Shown here in pieces: positions 37,101 through 48,129 of a stretch of 64,000 bases of DNA. A program made the position numbers and the translations under genes. This stretch comes from Ulota crispa (lineage: Eukaryota > Streptophyta > Bryopsida > Orthotrichales > Orthotrichaceae). The notes under the pieces are model-generated. The model saw only the letters and a program-made list of their open reading frames with translations. It was not told the origin of the DNA and did not search any database. The stretch spans positions 1,617,001 to 1,681,000 of the forward strand of contig OY987248.1 in NCBI GenBank assembly GCA_963920765.1. Direction: 5' to 3'. Every line of letters begins with the position of its first letter. Position 1 is the stretch's first letter.

Positions 37101-40100
37101 CTTTACTATGCATAATTTCAACAAGAGTGGGGTCTAGGCTTGTTCAGTTTAGCAAGTTCACCAAACCTTAGTGAATTGAGAACTCTTCTTCCAAAGAACA
37201 ACAAAATTTTGTAGTTCAATGCACTTGTTCAATTGACAGATGAGAAACCCATATACAACTTGCTCTGAACAAAAAGAAAAAAGAAATGAACACTCTGGAG
37301 ATCTCTCACCAAATGCGTCCATTGTCAACACCATTCAATCCGGTTTTGTGACCGCAATCAGCAATTCTTATGCCACGGCAGCAGCACCCTTGCTCATCTC
37401 GAATTTGGCAAATGAAAGCGTGTACGCCTTCACTTTTCCCATTGATGAGCAGTTGTGAAAACACAATTGTGTGCGTTGAATGCTACAAAGCAACCAACAA
37501 AAATAGTCTCTTACAATAGTCTCTTATAAAGAAAACTTGAAAATAAACCAAAAGAAAGAAAAACATTAAGAAAAGCATATAAACTAACTAAAATAAGCAT
37601 AGAAACAACAAATGTAAACTAACAATAACAAACCCTACCGTGACCTTGATGATCTTACGAGAAAACTCTCAAGGAAACAGGTTTATGGTTTGAATGAACA
37701 TTTCATATGAAAGGTAATTGACCAACATTCTTATTGAATTTTGGCATATATTTTTTTCTATCTTGTTACAGTCGAATTTGAATTATTCATGTAATTCTCA
37801 ACTTTTTGGATTCTTTTATTGACTTTTGGACTACACAAAACATCAAAATATAAGCAAAACTTGGGAGATTTCCTTGATTTGCATGTACATATAGAGAAAC
37901 AAAATTTGGATTATTGTTTTTGAACTTTGGACTGTTTAGATTTAGTTAAATATGGTACATATGTTATTCTCTTAAATATTGTCATATTGATTGTAAAGGA
38001 GGGATAGATTTTTGAAGATTTGAGTATCATTTTGAATGAATGGGATCTTCTTCTATACAATGTATCATCTTCAATCTTGTTTGTTTGTCTAGGATTTGGA
38101 TTTCATGGTATTGAGAGTTTGAACATTTGATTGTGACTATTGAGTAAAAGGAAATCCTTGGAGAATCTTGTCAAAGACAAATAATTGTTCATTATTAAGA
38201 TATATGCATCTTGAATTTGAAGATGTAAACCTAAGATTTTGGGGTTATATTAAAAACTTTGAAAATTGGTAAATTTTTTTTTGGGAATATCTAGAATCAC
38301 ATAATAGATCAAATAAGTTGGGAAACATTTCTCTAAAAATTCAACTTAGACTAGTAACAAGAACCATATGCAACATACTTATTTGGGATAAGCATAGGTG
38401 GTAATCCCTTACCTTTGCCGCACCTCCTATCCAATACTTTTGCGCAGATTCACAAGGGGTGTTGATGATAAATTCTTGAGTTGAGGAGTCATATGTGGTT
38501 AAGGTCTCAATTCCACGCACCTACTCATCACAACCACATGGATCTCCATAACAACAAAGCTTCTAAATACATTAAAAAAATCATCATCATCCACAATTTT
38601 AAAAAGATTTAGAAAACCACAAAACAAAACCCTTCCACATAGAGGATTCCATGTAAGTCACCTAATCATAGGGATGTCTCCTCCTGATACATAGGCAAAT
38701 CTTTGTTTGTTCATTGCAACAAAAGGAAAATCTCTCCACAAACCATGGAAATAAATCCTCAATCATTTTGTTGTTTAAAAATTCTTGATCCATTCTATAT
38801 ATATATATATGTATATAAATAAATATAACAACCATTCTTCATGTATAATATAAAAAATAAAAAATGACCACTCATTTACTACTCAATCAGTTAGACTAAT
38901 TCAAGCACTATTGATCTTCTTCAAGAAGAATTTTTATGCCTTTCAAGGTCCTTGCCAAAGTTATACTCCAGTGAGTAATTAGGGCATACTACCACGCCCC
39001 CATCAAAAGCAGCCATTGTGATCAGCATTTTTGAACCTCAAAAAACTCAAACCCCCAAAAGTTGCTTGCTTCTTGCAAAAAAAAACTTGCTAGAACACCG
39101 TTTTCAGTTTTGGATTGTTGTTGTTTTTCAACCCCACACTTCCGTACATGGCTTCACAATGCCTTTTATTGTTTTCTCCAACTTTTGGATTCCAATTAAG
39201 CATTAAAGTTTGCCCTTAGTTCTTAGCTTTGCACTTGTGCTTTCACAGCACTAAGTATTGCGTTTAAGTTGTCCCGCACTAATTTTTTGATCTATTACAC
39301 TATATGATCTTTTATTAATAATTTGATACTACATTAATTTTTGGCTAATACTACCTTAAATTTTTTGACAAAATTACAAAAAAATAAAGTAGCAGCGTCC
39401 ACGTTGTAAGGTAGGAGCACCCGTAAGCGTGGAAACACTACAAGAAATTGTGTCCTAATTGATATGTCCAAATTGACTAAATGTGTCCAAAATGACAAAT
39501 ATAATTGTCAAATTGGATAATTTTTGTAAATTTAGCCATGTTATTTTGGACATGTTTTTGTCATTTTGGACACTTTCCCTTGTAGTGAAATAAGGGTTCT
39601 AGAGTAGGTAAAACAATTGATTAACTTTGAAAAAAATGCTGTAAGTTAGGAAATGGAAACCAAAAATATTGACATCAATTTCAAGGTTTCAATTGCAAGC
39701 ATTTGTTCACAAAGATTTTTCAAAGTCCAAAATCACTGAAATTGTAAGAACCATGTGTAAGAGATGCTAATCACAAGGCTTGTTGGTTCTTAAATAGTGA
39801 GATGGGTACTCAAAACCGCCATGCCAGTACCCACAACCATCACTTTGTCACCCATAACTATGACTTAAGTATACATAACCATTTGCTCACTGTCAGTGAC
39901 ACCCATGGGGACATGACGCCCATGGATGCTCCTACCTTAAACCATATAAAATCCTAATATATGAAGAGCTACATGCGCGTTCAAATGGCCAAGTAATGAA
40001 TTATGAGGTAACTTTCCATGATAAGGCAACCTGAATGCATTATTTGGTGTAGTTGATTGTTTGAGTTTGTGGAAGGGTGAGGTGGAGACTTACATTGCTG

Positions 40101-40570
40101 CCGTGGCCAAGCTCGGTCATGGCGAAGCAGCCCACAACGGTCATGTCCTCCGTGGCAGGCAGCCACTTGGAGTGGTGGCGATGCGTGCCGAGGAACAAGA
40201 GGGAGGCACCCCAGAGGTGGAAGTGCACGCCCAGCTTGATCACCAGATTGTGGTCGAACAGTCCCAGCGTCTCCATCACCGCCGTCTGCTTCAGCCCCGG
40301 CTCCCCGGACGACGCCATGAACTCCCGGAACGCCCCCTGCCCCGCCAGGTACCGCATGCGCTCCATGGTCTTCTCGCGCTGCTCCTCCATGCCCTCGTTC
40401 AAGTCCGGCGCCGCCAACACCACCTGGTTGTTCCCCAGGGTTCGTGATATGAACAAGCGGCTCTTGAGCATCAGGTCGAATGCCCAGTCTCTGGTTTCGA
40501 TGTCGTGCCCGTCCAACAACTGCCTCATCACCGCTTTGTCGAAGCTCGCTCTCTCTGCACCCACGGCCAT
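28156..40570 (-). CDS. ACX3: Peroxisomal acyl-CoA oxidase, plant ACX3 type
   Basis: Exons in transcript order: 40570-40094, 38520-38413, 37482-37310, 34988-34889, 34382-34177, 32812-32677, 31290-31012, 30235-30131, 29178-29009, 28393-28156; all donors/acceptors are GT-AG and phases agree, giving about 663 aa (ACX3 is ~675). The enzyme oxidises acyl-CoA to trans-2-enoyl-CoA with FAD, making H2O2; ACX3 prefers medium chains. Landmarks: [19 protein letters not shown], the [16 protein letters not shown] signature, [32 protein letters not shown], the catalytic Glu in [10 protein letters not shown], and the C-terminal [14 protein letters not shown]. Introns reach 3 kb and carry many MITEs. The Arabidopsis protein begins with a PTS2 (R-x-8-HI/L); here the first visible exon starts [11 protein letters not shown], and the C-terminus ends AAVSI, not SKL. 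Either a 5' exon is unseen (the AG at GGGTGCAG just after the ATG is a possible acceptor) or targeting differs. Confidence 0.9.
29669..29788. mobile_element. 120-bp MITE with 4-bp CCTA target repeat
   Basis: Both ends read AACACCATATTCATTAAATT inward. Flanking CCTA occurs at 29,665-29,668 and 29,789-29,792. A relative lies at 48,915-49,168 with a CTAC flank. I cannot assign a superfamily. It lies in the ACX3 intron between exons 8 and 9. Confidence 0.75.
29890..30121. mobile_element. 232-bp MITE, nine bases from an ACX3 splice donor
   Basis: The inverted ends read CTACACCAAATAGTGCATTT. The right end finishes at 30,121 while exon 8 of ACX3 ends at 30,131 on the minus strand, so the intron reads GTAAGCTTT and then the element. 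Related ends occur near 40,010-40,053, 42,955 and 44,000-44,017. No convincing target repeat was seen. Confidence 0.75.
31396..31682. mobile_element. 287-bp insertion absent from the duplicated intron
   Basis: It is flanked by GATGTGG at 31,389-31,395 and 31,683-31,689. The paralogous segment near 55,300 reads straight through with a single ATGTGG. The ends share GTTTAATTT in inverted orientation (CCCCGTTTAATTT... and ...AAATTAAACCC). Size and 7-8 bp target suggest a hAT-like MITE; that is inference. Confidence 0.65.
31977..32414. mobile_element. MITE with TCA target repeat in ACX3 intron 6 (shared with the duplicate)
   Basis: Ends: CATTAGGGGTAATCACATC and the complement of GATTACTCTTATTG; 3-bp TCA flanks (31,974-31,976 and 32,415-32,417), compatible with PIF/Harbinger-like or CACTA-like MITEs. 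The same element sits at the equivalent place in the duplicate (55,601-55,980), so it predates the duplication. A fragment lies at about 41,028-41,220. Confidence 0.75.
35255..35563. mobile_element. 309-bp Mutator-like MITE
   Basis: Same family as 24,905-25,223, with inverted arms containing TTTCATGAATACCCTT-like text. A 9-bp direct repeat TTAAAAAAG flanks it (35,246-35,254 and 35,564-35,572). Located in the ACX3 intron between exons 3 and 4, more diverged than the 24.9-kb copy. Confidence 0.75.
38796..38820. repeat. TA microsatellite
   Basis: A run of TA dinucleotides with one interruption in the ACX3 intron 5' of exon 2's acceptor region. Confidence 0.8.
39410..39936. mobile_element. 527-bp TTAA element with GGTAGGAGCA ends
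   Basis: Right end CTCCTACC followed by TTAA (39,937-39,940); left end GGTAGGAGCA after GTAA (39,406-39,409, one change from TTAA). Two relatives lie at 47,022-47,623 and 47,638-48,027. A CACTA MITE is nested in it at 39,436-39,587. Lies in ACX3 intron 1. Confidence 0.7.
39436..39587. mobile_element. 152-bp CACTA-type MITE
   Basis: Ends CACTACAAGAAA and CCCTTGTAGTG with mirrored subterminal GTGTCC/GGACAC; AAA direct repeats of 3 bp flank it (39,433-39,435 and 39,588-39,590). This is the typical plant CACTA non-autonomous terminus. Inserted 26 bp inside the TTAA element described at 39,410. Confidence 0.9.
40003..40053. repeat. Single end of the CTACACCAAATAGTGC repeat family
   Basis: Reads ATGAGGTAACTT ... 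GGCAACCTGAATGC ... TTTGGTGTAG, the same terminal and subterminal text as at 43,501-43,559. It lies 41 bp past the splice donor of the first visible ACX3 exon. Confidence 0.6.
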
Positions 40571-42074
40571 TCCCAGTTTGCAAAGAAAAAAATTCTTAGA
40601 AAAGTGAGTTTCGAAATTCACTGTAACTAAAGTAAGTAAACCCATACCCGGGGATTAACCGGAACGTTATTTTATATGAAAGGGCAAAATTGCAACTCAT
40701 AAGCTGTCCCCTAAAAGCAACTGCAGATGAACCTTAAAACTACTTGGATGTGCTTCTATAATGGCACTTGACTATCCCAATCACAACTCTTTCAAACTAA
40801 TTCCTAAACTGACATGTGGTAGGATTTGCTTGTGCAAGTGGCATTCACTACTTCATTTTGGGTTCAAGAGTGTGTGAAGAACACCTCAAATATAAAATGG
40901 GGCATTGAGAACAGGCGGATATGGGTGTACCTACCTTATTGTGCTGACGCTTTTTGAACTAGCTAAGCACAATGGAGCGTGAGAATAGCAACTTAAAGTC
41001 CTATTGTATAAAGCTCTCTATTAGGGGTAGTCACACCTTCTTGAAGAATGAAACTTCTATGAAGAATGAGAACTGTGGAGTGGAAATAGCTAGGAGCCAA
41101 TGGGAGCACTTCTCCATGAAGAAACTTTAACATCCTTTTTGTGAATGGTGATCAATGGAATGGAAAATGAGTTAACTTTACTTCAAAAATGATGATGCAA
41201 TAGGATAACAAGTTGCATTCAAACACTCAACCAAGATCTCCAACTAAAGTAGGTTTCAAAATTCACTGCATCTACTGTGCTACCACTTTCTAAACTGGCT
41301 CAGCACCGTGTCCTGAGATCAGCAACTTAAAAGTCTACTGTTTAAGCTCACTACTATGTCAGTGTGTTGAGATGGATTATATCATACTTTGACATGGGTA
41401 AACACCCTCTATTGAAGCCACTTTTTTTGCTAACTTGGCAGTTTTTCTGTGGTGACTGGAAGGAGTACAAAATACAGGCACTACTCTACTCTGTGAGCAT
41501 AAAACAGTGAGCCTAGAGCAGTGAGCCAAGGCTATGTGAGCAGGAACCAATTTTGAGCTCAAAATCAATGAAAGAACTAAATAATAGCAATTTTTTTGAG
41601 AGATAAGAATATATGATGCACAATTACAGAGTCCTATGGACATGGTTACAGATGGAATCTAGTATTTTGATAAAAAAATATCTAACAGTTCACATTTCAC
41701 AGCTCATGAATCCCCGCCCACAAAATAGCATTCCCCCATAATACAGATTTAATTACAGTAAATGTGCGAGTACTAGACTTTGCTATTTTATCTGGATTCA
41801 ATAGAATCTCATCTCATCAGTAAGAACTATATCTGCGTACTGTAACCAGTTGGGTTGTTTTAACAAAATCCCAATATAGTCAATTCCAACATGAAGATGT
41901 TATTTCAACCAGGACTTTCAGCTAGTGTATCACTACAACAGATTCTCTCATTGTACGAGACACTGGAACACAACCGGAGTTTCAAGCCATTCCCACAATT
42001 CATTCTAGAAACTGTCCTCCATGAAGAAGCATCTAATGTCACGAATCAATCGACTTAAAAAAAGCAAGGATTAT
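40571..42074. other. AT-rich region upstream of the visible ACX3 exons
   Basis: Should contain either the ACX3 promoter or an intron leading to an upstream exon. A fragment of the 31,977-type MITE spans about 41,028-41,220. The minus-strand frame 41377-41643 has no recognisable product and is low-confidence. No PTS2-like exon was found. Confidence 0.35.
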
Positions 42075-42185
42075 TTACCAGAATTCATCTCCGGGGGCTC
42101 GTAAGCCAAGCAGGCTGATGCCCGGAGAGACGAAGCCGCCGAAACAGACTGCGCCAATTGCTTTGTAAGAACCTGAATCCGCCAT
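42075..42185 (-). CDS. Small ORF or first exon, product unknown
   Basis: ATG at 42,185 opens MADSGSYKAIGAVCFGGFVS and continues to PGDEFW before TAA, 36 residues, in a locally GC-richer patch. The central segment (IGAVCFGGFVSPGISLLGL) is hydrophobic enough for one membrane span. The final TG followed by GTAAATAA could instead be a splice donor, making this a first exon; no downstream exon was recognised. I do not recognise the family. It could also be the 5' part of the ACX3 transcription unit. Confidence 0.3.
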   Translation of the reverse strand: MADSGSYKAIGAVCFGGFVSPGISLLGLRAPGDEFW

Positions 42186-42954
42186 GGCGCCCTGTTGCTC
42201 GCCCTGTTGCTGCGACTCTCCGCCATGGTTCACAAAACTTTCTCGTAAGAGCAGCTCCACCCCTTTTCACTGAAAAGAGAATGCGACAAGTGTTTTGGAG
42301 AGCAATGAAGCGGGTCAAGTGCAGTAGCGGCTCTACCATTTCCAAAACACTCCCATCTTATTCACGCTAACCTCTGGCTTCTTGATGTGACCAACACCCT
42401 TTATGCTTCTTCTCTTCAGCACCTTTTAACTATACTTAAAGTACTCTAGTCCTTTTGTGAACTCTAGCATGATAAGGAAAGATCTCCACAATGGCTTGAA
42501 TGGAAGCTTGTACCAGCTCTGTCCTCCAGCAAAGGTACAGATTAAGTGTGTCTTTACGTCTGATGCTTTAGTACCTGCAAAGCAAAGAGTCCGAATTCCT
42601 CGAACCACCTATCTCGTAACGCATCCAGCAACCATGCCTGGCGATCACCGTCACGCTCACAAGCACAGTCTTTAACCAATGTCTACGTCAAGTAATAAAG
42701 AAGTTGTAACCAGCATGTTTCTGACCAACGTGGCGACGATAGAGACGACAGCATGGGTGTTCAACCAAAGGCGATCGATCGAGCCCCCAAGTAAGTTTAC
42801 TGGCCGCTTATTCCTGCCGGCGAAAGATTCTGTTGGACTGATCGATCAGCTGCTTGCTTATTTCTGTCTCGAGATCTCGCACGAATATCTCGGTTTCCGG
42901 ATTTCGGCCTGCGTTGACTAGTCGAATATGCATGCCTGCAAGGGCTCTGACTCC

Positions 42955-43559
42955 CTACACCAAATAGTGCATTTAAGTCAGGGTTTTTTTTTGTATTTGT
43001 CGAGCTAGAGCGACCAGCACCCCAGACAGCACGTAGGTAAGGAAAAATTATCTATAATTGAAAAGAATGAACGAGATTTGCATGTTCATCCAATATGTCT
43101 ACAAATACAAGCTATTTTCATTCAAAAACTAGCAAATTTGGTATTTATCAAAGGAAGGACTTGGCAAATTCATCCACTTTTTTCTTGAAATTTTTTAGTG
43201 TATTGAGAGCCATTGGCAATTTTAGGTAAGATACTAGCAAAAATTTGCCAAGAAAAAGAACCATGATTTAGGTTGCCATTTCTAAACATTTCCCACTATT
43301 CAAAAATTTATCAACGCTATAGTAACTTTTTTCAATAATTACTTTGATAAACAATGGAGGAACATGTACAAGTTGGACGGAGCAACAAGCGTCAAAGCAA
43401 GGGAGCAAGGAAAGTGAAACTTTAGATAAAACCAAGAATTATTGTAGCATAAAGAGAGTTGCATCATTGGCATGTGTCTCCAAGTGGGCCAAGGTGAGTC
43501 ATGAGGTAACTTTGCAAAGGTAAGACAACCTAATTGTTAAGGCAACCTAAATGCACTAC
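42955..43559. mobile_element. Probable ~600-bp member of the CTACACCAAATAGTGC repeat family
   Basis: Left end CTACACCAAATAGTGC at 42,955; right end GGCAACCTAAATGCACTAC by 43,559, preceded by the ATGAGGTAACTTTGCAAAGG subterminal block seen near 40,003 and, inverted, near 48,500. Interior is non-coding. Confidence 0.5.
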
Positions 43560-43563
43560 TCTA

Positions 43564-43684
43564 CATTGGGTGCAAATTTGGCACTGTGAAGTGCCAAATT
43601 AAATACATTTTGACCTCAACATAGTGTATGTCAAGGTCAAAAAGTATTTGATTTGGCAGTTTAGTGTTGAATTTGCTCCCAACA
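43564..43684. mobile_element. 121-bp TA-flanked MITE
   Basis: Long inverted arms: CATTGGGTGCAAATTTGGCA at the left and the near-complement ending GCTCCCAACA at the right; TA flanks at 43,562-43,563 and 43,685-43,686. The TA target fits Tc1/mariner-type MITEs. Adjacent to the preceding repeat. Confidence 0.65.
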
Positions 43685-44019
43685 TATAGTATCTAATGGG
43701 TTGGGGTTAGATGGCATGTTGTATGGTGGGACCCAAGAGGCAAAATCTCATTATTTTTACATTACAAACCAAGATAAGAGTAGAGTAAGAGTAATAATTT
43801 ACCCCCTATTTTGATATTGTTCAATGACATCAATCCTCTAGTGGAAATCTGACCTAAATTAGGATCTCTGAATGAGAATTTGAATTCAAAATTTCCAACT
43901 TCAATCTCTAGGTGGTAAATATTTAAACACTTACATTTTTCCTGGCAGGTGAAAAAGCTGAAATTTTCTACCCTGGCCCTACATAACGGCATGCCGTGTA
44001 ACCTCAGCCCTATTTGGTG

Positions 44020-44330
44020 TAGCTAGAGAGAGCCGAGTGACCAGTGCCGGAATAGTGATACGCAGGGGATCAGAACAATCCGGCCGTGCAACAGCGGATT
44101 CGAATAAACGTGAGAAAGAAAAGCAAATCGAGAGAGACGCGATAAATGCGAGGCCGGCGACAGCGGAATCTTCGAGCGACGGGCGACCGACCGAACTGTG
44201 GTTTGTTGAAGGGAATTGTTTGACTAAGCTACAGGAGTGCTGGATGATGTCTCGTCTTCTGCGACTTCCGGCGGTCAAACATTTTAACGCTGCTGACGTC
44301 CTGTGCCGCTGTTGAATTTTCCAAGCTCAC
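44020..44330. other. CpG-rich patch with an open frame, product unknown
   Basis: About 300 bp much richer in CG than its AT-rich surroundings, open on the plus strand from 44,037 to 44,315 (92 codons, charged; contains KREKEKQIERDAI). No family recognised. It could be an orphan exon, a promoter-type CpG island, or a captured fragment. Confidence 0.3.
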
Positions 44331-44399
44331 GTCTTGTTGGCGAACCACAAACTTTACCCCATGGGAAGTACAATACTGTACATTCACACCAAAGAAGTA

Positions 44400-44931
44400 C
44401 TCCCTCTGTTTCTAAAAGAAACCCGGTTTCAAAGAAAGTGTTTAAGTAACCTTAAAGGGCTGCTCAGTTGTTCAAGGGTTAAGGTGGAAAGTAGAAATTG
44501 TATAGTTGTAACATGCTTAAGAGGAAGTTAACGCGCTAGTGTGATAGGGAATGCGCTTTCCTAAAAGTCAACATACTTCTCAAAGAGGGAAGGCGATTGT
44601 GCAAAGAGTGCAAAGAGTTTTTTTAATTCTTTGTCAAAGAACGCCTCCTTTGTTACAAAATGCCCTGTACGTAGCTATTGCGATCCATTTTTGTGTTTCT
44701 TCATGGCACTTCATGATGGCAATTCACATGGTGAGCATGTTGTCAAATCACTACAACTTGCATTGGTCAATAGTGCTTGCATTCGTGAAGAGTCAACTTT
44801 TGGTGCTCCTTTGCAACCCATTCTAATGAATGTGGTGATCAACAAGCGCAAGAAAGCAAATCGAGGGGTTTTTTTTTTCTTAAAAGAAAAAAAAAAGCAT
44901 GAATCCCTATTTTATTCTGAAACAGAGGGTG
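44400..44931. mobile_element. 532-bp Stowaway-like MITE
   Basis: TA at 44,398-44,399, left end CTCCCTCTGTTTCTAAAAG; right end GAAACAGAGGGTG then TA at 44,932-44,933. The CTCCCTC(T/C)GT start is the Stowaway (Tc1/mariner) hallmark in plants. The interior has an open frame (44,631-44,936) with no recognised product and an AGTTGTTCAAGGGTTAA piece that resembles a TTAA-element end, so it may carry captured or nested DNA. Confidence 0.75.
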
Positions 44932-44933
44932 TA

Positions 44934-47017
44934 TGAAACTCATGACTGATTAAGATTTCGAATTCTCATAGAGTGTTCTTGTCAAAGGGTTAAATTTTAA
45001 CCATGATCCAAAGTGGCATACAACATGGGAGGTGCGTTACATATAGAGTGATCGTTTATTTGATGTAGAGTTATTTTTTGTTCGCAAGGAATAATTTTAA
45101 AAAGAATTGATTTTGTTGAAAGAAGATATCGAGGATATTTAAATCCCATAGGGAAGGTGGGGTTTTTTTTGTTCCATGCTCACCCCTGAAGGATACCTTT
45201 CTCCATCTTACGAGAATGGGCTCTTAACTATGACTATGAGGTGTATATGTTAAAACATGGTTTGTATTTCAAACTCCTCTAGAACCTTAGGATTATCTTT
45301 ACCTCATGATTTCATTTCCCTTGGTGTGAATGTGGCGTGGGGCCACTTTATATTAGGATCAGAGCCAAATTCACAATTTAGTAGATCGTTAGTAACACGG
45401 TATTTGTTAATTTGAGAAAAAAACATTCCCAAAATGTACTTTGAGAATATTGAATTAATCATTTGTGAGAGTAGTTTGATGATTTATTGTGAGATTTTTG
45501 ATAGCTCTTTCAAGAGATTTCATCTTTGATATAAGGTCTTGAAGAAATCATCATGAAATTTATTCTAAGTCACCAAAATTCTCTTAAAAACATAAAATCC
45601 AAAAGTCCCAAAATGTATATTTTTTCCCAAATTAATGAATAACAACTAAGTGTGTCCAAGTTTTGATTGGACCTTTAATATAAAGCCTTTAGGTCCAATT
45701 GATGACCTACTTTCAAAATAACTAGTCAAGCTCATGTTCTTGAATTAGACTGATGCATTGAGGTGACCCAATTTTCTTTTGCTTAGGCTTGATCTTTGGT
45801 GCCACTAATTTGTCACATTAGCTTTCAGATCATCAAGAAGACCAATTGGATCAAACCTCATTATAAAACCTCAAGGCGTAATTGATGCCACAATTCAGAA
45901 TTTGAACAAACCTGTCGGTTCATTTGGTGGTTCTTAAAATGAGTTAACAATTGGGTCTTAATGTAAAGTGGCTCTTAAGTTATGTTGAATCATGTTTTGA
46001 GGAGGAAAAAACATGTGAAATATTTAAGGAGAATGACCCTAATGTCTGAAGGTGTATTTATGAATCGATAAATAGTCAAAATGACTTTGACTTATTTACT
46101 ACCCCTTTCACTTGTAATATAAACACTTGTGTTTATTAAATGTCATTTAGGATATTTCAATCTTTGGACTTCACTACTTTCATTTCAACTATTGAGGAAT
46201 TCAGTTGTATTCTTTGGTGCAAAAGGTTTCCAGTCCAAATCATCGCATGATTCTCAAAAGAAAATGGCACTAAAGTCCACAATTCAATCTCAAAGAAAAA
46301 TACAAGGATGAGTATCCAGAAATCAGTTATAGTTGAAGGATTAGTTTAGCTTTTCAAACGTTCCATTCTCACTTGAAATTGGTTGTTTTTGCAAGACGCA
46401 AAATGGTAATAATTTATTTTTTAAAGGAAGAAAAATACAGGTCTTAATTCAGCTCAAAATCATTCAAAATCAATCATCTTGAGTTTTTATTTTGTTTTTG
46501 GTCCTTCTAATGACCTCAAGACTTTGAATTGCAACCACTGCAATGAAAAAGGTTATTGATAAACGATCATCCTCTCTTCAGTTATAGGCCCTTGAAACTT
46601 TCAAAGTGGTTGTTGGCTGGGAATCCTCCTTTAGAAAATTCCATAAAGTAACCTAAAGAGGTTGTTAGCAATAAACCCTTTTTAATAGGACTTCTACACA
46701 AGAGCAATTTAGTATTAACAACAACAGTCGATTTTTGTATTAAAATCAAATGCCCTTGTAAACAATAAAATATGACATTCTGCCGGTTAAGCTGAATTCA
46801 AAATCACAAAAACTGTGCTAATTCATTAAGAAAATGAAGTCATTAAAATAAAGTAGGATGGACATGGCGGTTGCAAACCTCTGTTTGCGATGTTTTTGCA
46901 CTGTGGGATATCACATACATTTCCAATGAAAAACCTAGTTATAAAAAAAATAAAAATAAAATAAAAAATAGTAATGTGTTTAAAAATGTGATTTTTTTGG
47001 ATAAAGCATAAAAAGGG
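44934..47017. other. AT-rich DNA, no gene seen
   Basis: Stop-rich on both strands. A CCCAAATTAATGAATAAC at about 45,637 resembles one end of the AACACCATATTCATTAATTT MITE family. Otherwise unassigned. Confidence 0.4.
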
Positions 47018-47021
47018 TTAA

Positions 47022-47623
47022 GGTAGGAGGCTCGTAAATGGAGCATTCAAGGGAAAGTGTGCTTCTGTGGAAAAATCGAGACAATTTGGTAAAATGGAAA
47101 TATGTTTGGTAGAAAGTCAAAGAAGAGACAGTTATGTGGTCATTTAATTTGAATTTTTTTGAGTTAGTATGAAATAACTACAATTTATTAAAGCAAAAGT
47201 GCATATGGTGTCTATTCTTATTCATAGGTGGTGGCATTCATGATGCAAAGGCGGTTTGTAAATGGAGCACATGAGTCCTAAAAGCAACTACTACAAAACC
47301 AAGAATGTTCCAATAAGGCTCTTAAAGCATGCAAGCACCCATTCCATATTTTGAACCTCAAATCATGATTGAGAACATGTTTTCATTTATTTTAGTATGA
47401 CATATATCTATATTTTACTAAAAGACAAATTTGAACACAATTATGACCAACAAGCACAGTCAATAGTGGCTCATGTCAATCTCCTAAGTTCCTAAAAAGG
47501 TGCATACACAAGTACCATTTGTAAACATAGAAAATGTGATCCATTTAAGAACCTCTGTGCACTGTTTTTGTGACCTTTACATGGTCCATTTAAAATGCTC
47601 GCTTTGAATTAGAGCCTCCTACC
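47022..47623. mobile_element. 602-bp TTAA element with perfect GGTAGGAGGCTC ends
   Basis: TTAA at 47,018-47,021 and 47,624-47,627; both ends read GGTAGGAGGCTC inward, a perfect 12-bp inverted repeat. Non-coding. Sibling of 39,410-39,936 and 47,638-48,027. The TTAA target matches piggyBac although the termini do not start with CCC. Confidence 0.8.
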
Positions 47624-47637
47624 TTAATTGAACATAA

Positions 47638-48027
47638 GGTAGACCACCCATTCCCAACCAAGGTTCTATTCCTAGCCTCTAGGGTGTGTTGTTTCCAACC
47701 AGCCTATTTCTTAGCCTTGGAATGCCTATTTTTCCCCTCTTTAAGATTAAAATGAAGGAGGTATTGACATGTGTCTCAAAAGAAAGTAGAAAGTAGTGAG
47801 CAAGAAGTATTTTGGTTATGATTGGGATTAGGAGAGTCTAGTGACTGTGTATGGGTTCATAACACTTTATGCACTTCAAAATCTGTATACAACTCAATTT
47901 TGCATGAAATTTCCCAAACAAATTTGTGTTGTAATATTTTGTATGAAACCACCAAAGAAAATTTGTGCTACATTGTTGCTCTAATGAGCTGTAGGAGCTT
48001 AAAGGATCGGGAATGGGTGGTCCTACC
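47638..48027. mobile_element. 390-bp element, GGTAGG family, next to the previous one
   Basis: Ends GGTAGACCACCCATTCCC and the complement of GGGAATGGGTGGTCCTACC, differing by one base. Flanks are ATAA (47,634-47,637) and TTAG (48,028-48,031), each one change from TTAA. Only 10 bp from the neighbouring element. Confidence 0.7.
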
Positions 48028-48129
48028 TTAGTTTAAGGATTTTGAGAAAGGATAGAGGAATGAACACAGCCCGAGTACTAGACATCATGTGAGAATGTGA
48101 GAATGAGATGTGCAGACAAGTATTTACAA

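Noticed and set aside
40061-40607. Plus-strand frames of 128 and 176 codons
   Set aside because: Antisense of the first visible ACX3 exon, whose minus-strand translation matches acyl-CoA oxidase.
42679-42921. 80-codon plus-strand frame and its minus-strand counterpart
   Set aside because: Starts with ATG but matches no family I recognise, and the opposite strand is equally open; not enough to call a gene.
44551-44936. Open frames inside the Stowaway-like element
   Set aside because: No recognisable domain and the end runs into a poly-A/T tract of the element; treated as element interior.
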